Below are positions 50,873-60,789 of a stretch of DNA of 64,000 nt, in pieces. The notes under the pieces were generated by a model. The model was given only the letters and a program-made list of their open reading frames with translations, did not search any database and was not told where the DNA came from. How positions within the stretch are numbered: the first letter of the stretch is position 1; each line of letters opens with the position of its first letter. The translations under genes and the position numbers were made by a program. The DNA comes from Hyalella azteca (taxonomy: Eukaryota > Arthropoda > Malacostraca > Amphipoda > Hyalellidae), in NCBI RefSeq assembly GCF_000764305.2, contig NW_025943805.1, positions 50,027 to 114,026 of the forward strand, in the 5' to 3' direction.

Positions 50873-51307
50873 TATGCTAAATTTCAGATTGATTGGACAG
50901 GCAAAACTTTGCAGAAGTGTGTTAAATTATGATTATGAGATTTGTAGCAGAAAGTAGACAAATGTCAAAAAACAAGAAGTAAAGTTAAAGAGAAGTGTTG
51001 TAATTAGGTAGAAGCAACTCTTTAATGAGACTAACTCACTAACAAGCCCCTGCTTGTGGTAAATATCATGTTTTTATGGCCCTTGCATAATTTCATTTGT
51101 GCAAGGTAAAAATCATGCAAAACAGCAAATTTTTATCTGCAATTTTTTTTTAAATTAACCTAGAAACAATAATTGGTTTCAATGATTATTGGATTAGGTT
51201 TATAGGTTATAATATTGGATTGACCTTGAAGATATGAATTACAGTTCTAAAATTTCACCCTGCATCAAAAGAAAATGAAACAGCTGCATCCGCATTGCTG
51301 CATGAAT

Positions 51308-51460
51308 AGTGGCAAAGCAGAGAGTTTTTTACTCTCCTCCAAGTTCAATTATAATTCCTATAAGTAGACCAGCAAAGTATCATGGATACCAACATCATCA
51401 TACATAAGATATTGGTTTAAATCTTAAGTAGGTAAATGAGAAAATTAAAAATGAAATGAT
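51308..51460 (+). repeat. ~155-bp dispersed repeat, copy 1
   Basis: Shares 'gtggcaaagcagaga', 'ctcaagttca', 'agtagacca.caaagtatc' and 'gataccaacatcatcataca' with copies at 53,378 and 54,745. No termini resolved. Confidence 0.8.
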
Positions 51461-51953
51461 TTTAAAAAATCACTTGTTTTCCAAATTGCCACTATGCCAA
51501 ATTGCCACTATGCCAAATGCCTGCATGTCTTGAATACCTGTATTTCTCATTTTTACTGCAAGCTTCAAATAAAAAAACTAATATGTGATCCTAATTCTTA
51601 TAACAAGTTGTCTCTGAACCAAATTCTTATAACAAGTTGAATTAAATTAGCAACATCTAAATAATGATGTGCAAATGAATTAACAAGAGATGGCAAATAA
51701 TTAATATCAAATTTAATCTTTGCTGGCATCACAATTGCATTTTATGACTAGTATGTAAAACCAAACAGTGGAACATAGCACATATTAATCCAAGTTATCC
51801 AACTGCACTAATTTTTATGCTAATCTTGGTTAAGATAAGGAAATAAACAGGTACTGCCATAACCACTATTTAGATATCTCTCCAAACTCAGAAATTGTAC
51901 TATTTTTAGAATAATTGCTTATAATGCAGTAAATGCACTAGGATAGTATAGTA

Positions 51954-53033
51954 CCATCAACCGGGGCTACTCGGGACGATTTTGAAAGTTTTTCATTCAT
52001 AACTTCTTACCATGAAACATTTCATAAACAAGTTTAGGCTTATTTCAAAGCTCTTTGCAAGGGCTATTGCATGGCTTCTCCAAAAAAATTCAATACAGTA
52101 TGCTATTTGTAAGGTGCCAGAAGCAAAAAAAAGAGTGTCCCGAGCAGCCACGTCAAACAGGGCTACTTGGGACACTTGGAATAAAACTTAATTTTAAAAC
52201 ATTTGAAGCATGCACAGTGTACTCATCCATAACTAACAGTGCTCTGAAGTTCTCCTCTTTCATTGTAGATGATGTAGAGGTAGAATAAATGAGATTTTCT
52301 CTCATTTTTACTTGTTTTTCCTTTATTGATATGATACGTATTACCATATACATTAATTACCATATTATTGATGCAATATTACCGTTTCCATGTACAGGCC
52401 ATTGAGCATTTCAACTACCTTGTCCACTGCAAGCTTCATATCAGCATCCTTATAGCATTTTTTCTGTATCTGTAAGCTTACAGGACGGCTTGTAATTTGA
52501 CACCGTTTTAATTGGGTCAAGTGAATTTTAGTGAATTTTCTATAAAAAAATTGTGAAAAATATACATGAAACAGAGAGGAATGTTTTAGTGACAACCATA
52601 ATATGTTTTAGAGAAATAAATCATAGTTTAGGTCAATTACTTTTCATTCTATGATGCCTGGTGCACAATTCTATACATGACATTCTATGCATAATTTTGT
52701 GATGACCGATGATGCACCAATTTTTCGATAAGTGAAATTTTTTCGCTAAGCAAGGTAAATGTAATCAATATCCTTTGTTTTTAATCAATTTTTTTCTCAA
52801 CTGGAGCCTTTGCTAACTGAGGTTCTACTGTAAATGCATTTTTGGGGGTGTCCCGAATAGCCCCGAGGGGGGTGTCCCGAGTAGCCCTGGGGGGTGTCGC
52901 CATGTCCCGAGTAGCCCTGCCGTGCGGAAATGGCCACCATTTTTTTATTGAGGTATGTAAGTTCCGCAAGTAAAGTTTTCATGCTGACACTTGTCTGCCA
53001 CTTTTTTCTAAGCAAAATTTTTTAATCTGTCCC
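51954..53033 (-). mobile_element. pogo-like TIR element, copy 2 (one end missing)
   Basis: Left end 'CCATCAACCGGGGCTACTCG' after TA at 51,952. Orientation is opposite to copy 1. Minus-strand remnants are 'CYKDADMKLAVDKVVEMLNG' (52,400-52,470, Psq-like) and 'FRALLVMDEYTVHASN' (52,205-52,260, DDE-like), with stops between. Near 52,845-52,925 the motif 'cgagtagccctg' recurs three times. The right side matches the part of copy 1 left of the linker, but the outer ~270 bp and TIR are lost. Confidence 0.7.
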
Positions 53034-53377
53034 AGGATGCAGAAGGTGGAAGCAGAGTTACCAATACATGGGTTTTTAAGCCCAAGGCCCCAAAGCATTA
53101 CCGACCATTTTCAAGATGCTTCGCCGGGTAATTTTTAATGAAAAGCCATTTATGCCGAGTAATGAAAAACTATTCACAAGCCACAAACTTATTTACAATG
53201 TTGCATGCACATGTTACCCCAAATAAATAATTTTACCATAAAAACAGTCAGATTGTACATCAAGTATCAAGTTGTCAACTGAACATGTGATGATCAGTCT
53301 GACCGCTCTAATGTGACCACAACAGGGACAGGCGCAACTACATTTTGTTTACATTTTTTGGCGGGAACTTGAGCATA

Positions 53378-53540
53378 GTGGCAAAGCAGAGAATTTTTTA
53401 GACTCTCCCTCAAGTTCATTTTTGAGTCCTAGAACTAGAAGTAGACCATCAAAGTATCCTGGATACCAGCATCATCATACATAAGAAATTGGTTTAAATC
53501 TTGGGTAAATGAGAAAATTAAAAATGAACTGATTCTAGTA
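53378..53540 (+). repeat. ~155-bp dispersed repeat, copy 2
   Basis: Aligns with 51,308-51,460 over its whole length with scattered differences. Confidence 0.8.
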
Positions 53541-53890
53541 AATCTCAGGTTTAACACTGACTCATTGCAACCAATTTCCGGACAAGCTTTACTGCATCCT
53601 GATCCATACTAGATCCAACGTACTGGAAACCTTACTTTTTTCTAAATAGTGTGCCAAAGACTGACAAATATATTAAATGCAAGAATTACAATCTAAATGT
53701 GTCGGCAAGATCTTCCGAAGGCGTAAATTTTGCTACTAAAGCGTTGCCAAAGATCTTGCAATATTCATCCACACTCCACAGTCCACTCTCTGCAACTGCA
53801 CAGTGGGTGTGTCATGTGTGCCTCACAGTTCACACTAATGGCACTGTTTGAACAGTCTTATCTAGGTTGACAATATATTATAAATTTATA

Positions 53891-54430
53891 ATAGGGTAAA
53901 TGCGGTATTTTCCATCATAGTAGGTAATTCCGTCACCTCTTTAGTTTTTCCTTTATATTAAGCTTTGTTTTAGTTCCATGCGTTTGTTGATGGTTGAAAT
54001 GGTGTCCTAATTAAAAGCTTAATAGTTGTTAATTAAAAGCGTAATTAAGTAGTGTTCAATATTCATTAGTGTTCTAATTCAAAGCCGTGTTGTATTCCAA
54101 TACAGCTCACACAGCAAACAGAATTCGAACATGTGGTGACGGCATTATGTATCAGTAGAATTTGAAGCGCGGACGTAATACGCCTCACCACGTGCTGAAT
54201 ATTTCCACACACAGTGATGGAATATAGGGATTTGGTAGGTTTCCATTCTAAAGGCTTTTAAATAAATATGGCAACATTTTGTGACGTTTCGTTGTTGCTG
54301 GCGCGTAGTACGGTGTTTTGCGAGTCAAATAAAGCAAACAGAACTCAAGTAACGAATACGGTTATTTTTTTATAGTTTCTCATTTCTTGATGCGTCCTTA
54401 ATGTGACGGAATATACCGCATTTACCCTAT
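53891..54430. mobile_element. 540-bp TIR element (MITE-like)
   Basis: Perfect 18-bp inverted ends, 'atagggtaaatgcggtat' at 53,891-53,908 and its exact reverse complement at 54,413-54,430, plus an inner pair 'ttccgtcac'/'gtgacggaa'. Taking GGGTAAATGCGG as the true end gives TA on both sides, as in Tc1/mariner-type insertions. No coding frame, so non-autonomous. Confidence 0.85.
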
Positions 54431-54744
54431 TGGGCATAGCCTAAATGTCCAAGAATAGCAAGGCTGAAGGGCATTCATTTCAAGGGCAATTTTCACAGGC
54501 ATAAATACGCCATTTTTCTTTATTATAAACAAAAAGAAAAAATTTAAACAACTGACATAAAAAAGGCCCAGTCCTTCAAGCCTCAGACAAATTTTTTTAC
54601 AAGTGTTAGTATTTTGTCTCATTTAATGATTTACAAATAATTACAATTTACAATTTTACAGGACATTTACAGGCTACAGCCAAGTGCAGAGACTTAGGGC
54701 AGAGGCTGGATAGTGGCTGCGTCACCGGCATGGCAAAGCACTAA

Positions 54745-54900
54745 AGTAAAGCAGCAACTTTTTTAGACTTTTCCTCAAGTTCATTTTTGAGTCTTATAAG
54801 TAGACCATGAAAGTATCTTGGATACCAGTATAATCATACATAAGAAATTTATTAAAATTTAAGTGGATGAGGAAATTGAAAATGAACTGATTCAGAAAAA
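54745..54900 (+). repeat. ~155-bp dispersed repeat, copy 3
   Basis: Aligns with the copies at 51,308 and 53,378; includes 'cctcaagttcatttttgagt' and 'gaaaatgaactgattcag'. Confidence 0.75.
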
Positions 54901-55607
54901 TCCTTCATTATTCCTTGGTTTGCCACAAGGGCCCCGGCAGACTGGCTCTGGGCCTCTGGCGAGTGGCGAGCCGTGGCTACTGGCAGTGGCGCGCACCGCG
55001 CAGAAGAGCAATGACTAAGGATAGACTGAGACAGATTGCAGCAAATAATTTCGTGCAAGACTTTTAGTATAAGCCAAGTGGTCAACGCCTAATCATGGTA
55101 ATTATTTTAATCAAACGCTGCAATACGAAACTTGACAAAGCTACTCGTTCACTCTTCATTCCGTCCTTTCCTGACACAAAATGCATCAAGACCAATCACA
55201 AAACTCTACATATCCGCACTACGAAGGCTTTTCCACTAAATTACAGATTCAGAAGGAAGAATTTATTTTCTAAGGCTAGCGGCCTCTGAGTTATTCCAAT
55301 TGATTATTTTTCATTTGTAAAAATAAAAATCTGAATTTTGAATCCCGAATAATCCGGTAAAGGAGTACTCATTAACGTAACGTAATGTTAATTATTATGG
55401 GCTGAATGGTCATGAAATGTTCACTCACTTTACTGTTACGGTTATTCATTAATACTGCTGATGTAAACTTAGCAAAAAATCAACGCAAAATCTCTCTTTA
55501 ACTTTTATCTACATTTAAATGAAACTTCAATCACCAAGAGGTCCGCGGCCATAGGTAAACGCCAAGGATGTGTAGATGAATTGCTATAAACGTCAATGAT
55601 GTGCGGA

Positions 55608-55663
55608 TGAGTTTTGTCACGTGGATGAGTTGCGCTGCAACTCATCCAAGCGACAAAACTTCT
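55608..55663. repeat. imperfect palindrome at LINE fragment edge
   Basis: 'agttttgtcacgtggatgag' and 'ctcatccaagcgacaaaact' face each other around 'ttgcgctgcaa'. The right half is the LINE fragment that follows; the left half is an inverted piece of the same sequence. Confidence 0.7.
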
Positions 55664-55945
55664 TCTCGCTCAGAGTCACTGACATGTAGAAAAGCCTTCC
55701 TGATTACATCGTTGATGCTCACAGTATGAACGCGTTCAGGAACAGACTAGATAAAACTATGGAGAAAAATATGCTCTAACTTGAAATGCCTAGCACCATA
55801 TGGAAACCGGTGGAAGACTATTAGCTATTTCTAACTATCGTCAGTTATGAAAAAATTCTGTCAAAGGACCTGTTTTTAGATCTCCTGTGAACAAGTCACA
55901 AAAAGTACAAGAATCGGTGACAGGCCACATCAGGCCTATTCTTTG
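55635..55945 (+). mobile_element. LINE 3' end fragment with hairpin tail
   Basis: Reads 'NFFSLRVTDM', a stop, then 'KSLPDYIVDAHSMNAFRNRL' on the plus strand, the typical C-terminal end of CR1/Jockey-like ORF2 proteins (FF..R....WN.LP pattern). A 3' UTR of about 150 bp follows with 'gaacaagtcacaaaaagtac' and the tail 'gacaggccacatcaggccta'. The WN codons are decayed. A second copy of the coding end lies at 56.5 kb and another tail at 63 kb. Confidence 0.75.
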
Positions 55946-56454
55946 TACATCACTATGATGCGATATGATATGGAGATGCATCACTCGCAAAATTTAGGAA
56001 CTTTTTCCTGTCGGAGTATGCTAAGGACAGGAGGAAAGTGACGTTCTAGCCACGCGCTATTGTGTACATGTCGGACAATTTTACGGCCGATTAAAAAATT
56101 GTCGGAAATGTCTATTGTGTGGCGATAAAGAGAAACTCGTTGAGCGAGTGTTTCACAAGTTTTGACAATATCTCAATGTTGCCACAAGCCGCACATTCAC
56201 TGCAACTCATATACTTAAGAGTACACTGTACACTTGCGCATATATAAAAACGATAACGCAAGCAAAGGATATCAGCAACAAATATATAGAGCACAAACTT
56301 CTTAGACAATGGCAAATGTGCAGAATGTTCCTCGTTACACTTAGAAAAACGGATGTGTCATATTGTTCAAATAGTGACCCACTTTGTAGCCAACAGTACG
56401 AGCAGAGAGTGGGCGTCAAGTTTCTGCGTATTGTGAAAGCAGAATTTCACAATG

Positions 56455-56591
56455 TGGGCGATAAGGTGTTACTAGAATTTGAAACAAGAACCAACACCAG
56501 GGGCCACGGCTATAAGCTAAAAAAATTGCGCTGCAACTTCTCCACGCGACAAAATTTTTTCTCGCTTCGAATCACCGACATGTGGAACAGT
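56455..56591 (+). mobile_element. LINE ORF2 C-terminal fragment
   Basis: Plus-strand frame ends with 'TRTNTRGHGYKLKKLRCNFS' and 'NFFSLRITDMWNSL', the same family as the 55.6-kb fragment but with an intact MWNSL. It is cut right after this by SINE copy 3. Confidence 0.75.
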
Positions 56592-56811
56592 TTAGTAGGC
56601 CGTAAGCTTGTCGCCGCTTTTTAACATCTCAGAACAGTCACAGCATTTTGCGGTCTCGAACTCGCATCTCACTGCTCCAATTCTGCAGTGCTTAACCGCC
56701 CGGCCTCCTTGCCGATTCTGACCAGAAACTGGCGCACAGAGCTGGGATCGAACCCGCGCCTCTCTGCTCCAATCTTTGTACTCTGAACTTTAACCACTGG
56801 GCCACCCTGCC
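56592..56811 (-). mobile_element. dimeric tRNA-derived SINE, copy 3
   Basis: Best preserved Pol III boxes: 'TGGCCCAGTGG' at 56,794-56,804 and 'GGTTCGATCCC' at 56,744-56,754. The second module runs from 'GGCCGGGCGGTTAAGCACTG' to 'CGAGTTCGAGACCG' (56,651-56,663). The tail is shorter than in copies 1 and 2 and abuts the LINE coding fragment. Confidence 0.87.
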
Positions 56812-56834
56812 AAATAAGTATAAAATAAGAAATA

Positions 56835-57657
56835 AATTCATCTGTAGCGGCTAATAAAAACCATGTCCGATCTACATTTTTTTTAAATTTACATGCTTCA
56901 AATAATTTTAATCTACACTGTTGCGTTACATCATTCTACTTATTACAAATTAGAAACAAATAAGTAGAACTGCACTTGAAATGCTTATGATTAAAGTTTT
57001 GACTTGTCTCATTCCTATCTTTATATTCCTTATTAAATACAATTGATGAATTAAATATGCTAAGGCCACCATTTTAATGAATAAGCTTTTTCAAACATAA
57101 CATTAACGAATATCATATTAGAAAGTATTGAAATAAAAAATAAATAAATAAATCATATGGGAAAATTTTTTTGCATCTTTACTTGTGGCTAACACGAAGT
57201 AACACGAAGTAAAAATGAAATAAAACAAGTTTTTCAGCAGGTTACACCATGGTTGAATTAATACATGGTGTAACCTGGTGTAACCATGGTTGAAATATTA
57301 ATTCAACCATGGGTTACACGATCCACATTGCTCACTTGTCTCCAGCAAGGAATGGGCCGGTAAGAAGTACAGCAATAATGCTGTAGTTGTCATTACAATC
57401 GGTATTAGAGGCTGATAAAACTTGATCAGTTTTTGGCACTTCGAGCTTAAAAGTCATTTCGAGTCACGCGAGTCTTTCTTTACTTTGAAAATGTGTCGAC
57501 TTACAACTCAGATAATTCCTTCCTGGATTAAATACAAAATTTATAATTAGTAGAATGATGTAACGCAACAGTGTAGATTAAAATTATTTGAAGTATGAAA
57601 ATGACAAAAAAAATGTTGATCGGACATGGTTTTTATTAGCCGCCACAGATGAATTTA
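56835..57657. mobile_element. 823-bp foldback element
   Basis: Ends with 'taaattcatctgt.gcggct' in inverted orientation at both sides. The arms match for about 118 bp (to 'gcgttacatcattctact') with few differences. In the middle (57,238-57,316) is a second palindromic cluster of 'ggttacaccatggttgaatt' and its complement. No frame, so non-autonomous. Target duplication not resolved. Confidence 0.85.
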
Positions 57658-57659
57658 GC

Positions 57660-59820
57660 TGCCACATGTAGCATCGTTCATTGTGACCTCATTGACCTGT
57701 TCAGATATTCATTGGATTTATTGATTACCATGAATTTGAAATTCTAAATGCATTGGGTAGCTTGTCAGAAAATCTAGTGTCTTTTATAAGGGCCTAAATA
57801 GTGAGTAAATGTCGAGTAGCCTAACACAGTATGTGCAAGTTAGTTACAATATTCACAAAGCCTCCGATAAAAGTCTTTGGTTAAGAAAACGAAACTTCCA
57901 TGTATCCAGCAATGCAATATTCCTCATGCAAAGTTGCGATTTATATTGAAAACAAATAAAATGAAACATTTTAAATGTGATCAATAATATATGTTAACTC
58001 TGCACTCACGAACATTTCACCATGGCAAAAAAAATTCATCATGGCAATCAATGTAAATAATCCTTAACGGATCAACTATCATTTATCTCTCTCCAAAAAC
58101 TTTACATAATTGGTATAGAGTTTAGAAATGCATCGCAATAACCACACGAGAAAAGCTGCATTTTTATATTATAAGGAATAAATGATTTAACTAGCTTCAT
58201 TTATATTTTAAATGATTGTTAAGTACATTTCATATATTTGAAATGAACAATTGGATAGGCTAGCTGCTGTCATCTACTGATGAAGTTCTGATGACACTGC
58301 AGAGACATAGAAATATGTTCAACGTAGTCAGAGCACTGTAAGAAATTATTGGGTCCAAGCAACAATCAAAAGTAGTGTGAACGAATAGTTCAAATTTTCA
58401 CTTCTATAAATGGCACATACTGACTAAAAAAATCGAAAGAGTCATAAGAGAAATATATTAAAGCATTTAAATCAATTATCGCGTATATAATTGTGAACAA
58501 TTTACTCGAAGGTTTTCCTTACAACACATCAATGATGAACGGATTTCTGGAGACGAAAAGAGCAAATGTTGACTCACGAAATGTACCTTGTGAAAATTCA
58601 GTTTCTAGTAATAATTTAATAACTAACTGACTATGTGGTACAATATCAAGATAACGATTAATGCATATTGATTATAGTAAGGAGAATATAGAGGCAGCAA
58701 TAACAAATAATATACGAGTAGCAAAGAGTTTATCAGATAACGGTATGAAAAATATTAATTTAATGGATTAATGTCGGGACAATAATGAAAAAAATATTGA
58801 GTATTTGCAGAAATCTACCAAATTCTACTAAATTAAAGAATCCATATATAGTGTAATACGTTTATGTTAGTTCGTGCGTGTTATAACTGGCTCTTCTGAA
58901 AAACTATAGTGCATAATGACGTCAACACTACATAGACGAGAAACTATTTTAATTTTCCTTTGCTGCAGCCCTTATCTGAAATACCTATAGCACCCATCAG
59001 GTAACACGTAAATGGAGTTCGTGCCTAATATAACCTAAGCTGAAGCACCACCCTCGACGCCCATCAAGCGCCATCAACCAGCAACACCAAGAAACAATTT
59101 TTCCTAATTTGATTTTTGTATAAATACATTGTGGTAAGTTAAATACTCTCTCAACTTATAGCATTATCAGATTTATTTGTTGGCAAATTTCTTAGGATGG
59201 ATGCCAATGAAACATGCATACGATAGTGGAACGATATTTTCAACCTGAAAAATTATTTATCAATTCCATTTGAGCTTAGTATAAAGAGCATATGGAATTG
59301 GTGCTTCGTGTAAATGTTCCACTTGCATACATCCAACGAAGTGTACTCAGCTGTTAAATTTGTCTATTATTCCACATTTATTTCTGAGTGCGTCTTCACT
59401 TTACTTCAGTTTTGTACGCTTCAAACTTGCAAGTCAAATTTCATGCACGCATTATCATAAAACTCATAGGAATGCATTCACCGGAGAGATGCATGGATAT
59501 GTCTTTGAATTAAACTAAATTAATCATTGCATTTAAAGAAGAATTCGGCACATATGACTATGAGTTATTGATTCGTTGTTCATGCTTGCAAGTCGCGCGT
59601 CATGCAATACTGAACTACTTCTCCACACAGAGTGACTTGGAGATCAAAGCTCACTCATCATACAAGTTAGCACGAATGCGAAGCTAACTGAAAACTAATC
59701 CTTGCTGGAACAAACATTGTAGTTTTGTTTGACATTATATGCCATTGTGTCACATGAAATGATTTGCAATAATCCTGCCAGTATTCCCAATGAGGTAGTC
59801 CATTTTTTAGCAATACAATG
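57660..59820. other. no gene seen; downstream of galactose-binding gene
   Basis: AT-rich. May include the 3' UTR of the gene at 59.8 kb; minus-strand AATAAA candidates occur near 59,377 and 59,172 but none is compelling. Confidence 0.45.
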
Positions 59821-59822
59821 AT

Positions 59823-60032
59823 TCATTGACGGGCAAAGACCCCCAGTTCAGTGATCTCGAGAAAGTCGGCTGGCACTGCGGTTCTCTGGACCGATACATA
59901 GCGGCCAGCGACTGGCTGCGTAAGGTTCTGAGTGAACCATGTCGTTGGTAGGTAGGCTGGACCAGGGAACAGCGCCAGTCTCGTGTAGGATGTGAAGTCT
60001 GGGCCCTGTACCTGTGTCAGCCCAGTGCGCAC
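59823..60032 (-). CDS. F5/8-type-C-like domain protein, last exon
   Basis: 210 nt from acceptor 'TTGCCCAG' to TGA at 59,823-59,825. It begins 'VRTGLTQVQGPDFTSYTRLA', includes 'NLTQPVAGRYVSVQRT' and ends 'FLEITELGVFARQ'. The RYV.VQ and LEI.EL.VF patterns are those of the last strands of discoidin/F5/8 type C and fucolectin-like (FTP) domains, which bind sugars or lipids on secreted or membrane proteins. Joined at phase 0 to the exon at 60.6 kb. The domain runs to the C terminus. Confidence 0.75.
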   Translation of the reverse strand: MRTGLTQVQGPDFTSYTRLALFPGPAYLPTTWFTQNLTQPVAGRYVSVQRTAVPADFLEITELGVFARQ

Positions 60033-60617
60033 CTGGGCAAGGTTAAATAAAATTACGTTCTGAGCAGAGATAAAGTTATTCTCTAGTAAGAAAAATATTA
60101 TTGTTTATTCAATTAAATTCAAAATCATAGCGACTTAAACACATTAAAAAATTTCGGTCCATTTTGTTTTGTGAAACAAAACTTCAACTAAACACACTCA
60201 GACATCGTGCGAGGTTTCTACTTATTTTTCTTGATTTTGCCTTTTGATATCATTTATCAAGATTCCTTAAAATAGTCGTGAATACATCGAATTTAAAAAC
60301 TCCGTAAATGGAAAATAAAATTGCTTTGGTGGGCAAAATAAACAAGATTTCCTTGGAGGCATTCGTAAGATTTTAATTAAGGTTGTTTATATATAAGAAT
60401 TTCGACTCAGCACGCCAATTTTAAAAGTAGAACGCACCGTCGAAATTTATACTCCAGGATAATTTGGTCACTTAATTTTTTATTAAGAAAAGATTAAAGA
60501 CGTGTTATTAGCTAAAATCTTTTTACCTGCTTATATACGAATTATTTTTAATACAATAATGCTCGAATGCATAATTTACAATCATTGGATTAGCTAAGAA
60601 GAAAAATCCGGACTCAC

Positions 60618-60780
60618 CTCCACACCCATGAAGCGAGTGGTGTTGTAGTCAAGCCTCGGCATGATCCTGACCGACTCGATGCTGAAGGCAGAGCCCAAGT
60701 CAACCACCAAGAACGGCAGGGCTTCTAAGTCGGAGTGGAAAATGCCGTCAAACTTTCCATCCGTTGCTTTAAAGGCATAA
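60618..60780 (-). CDS. F5/8-type-C-like domain protein, internal exon
   Basis: 163 nt between acceptor 'TTTTCGCAG' and donor 'GAG|GTGAGT'; one base in, phase 0 out. It reads 'YAFKATDGKFDGIFHSD' and 'PFLVVDLGSAFSIESVRIMP', then 'RFMGVE'. The A-x-DG and W/L-x-VDLG-x-x-x-x-I patterns fit the first half of a discoidin or FTP-type domain, and the next exon supplies the second half. Earlier exons must lie beyond 60.8 kb but none was recognised in the window, so the gene is partial here. Confidence 0.72.
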
Positions 60781-60789
60781 CTGCGAAAA

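Larger units (their letters stand above)
49690..51005 (-). repeat. dispersed repeat (6.8-8.4 kb family), split by a nested element
   Basis: Inverted copy in two parts, 49,690-49,914 and 50,875-51,005. Removing the TIR element between them restores 'gactttactcaagtatgcta' continuing into 'aatttcagattgattggaca', which follows the uninterrupted copies. This gives a relative age: the repeat is older than the insertion. Confidence 0.8.
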
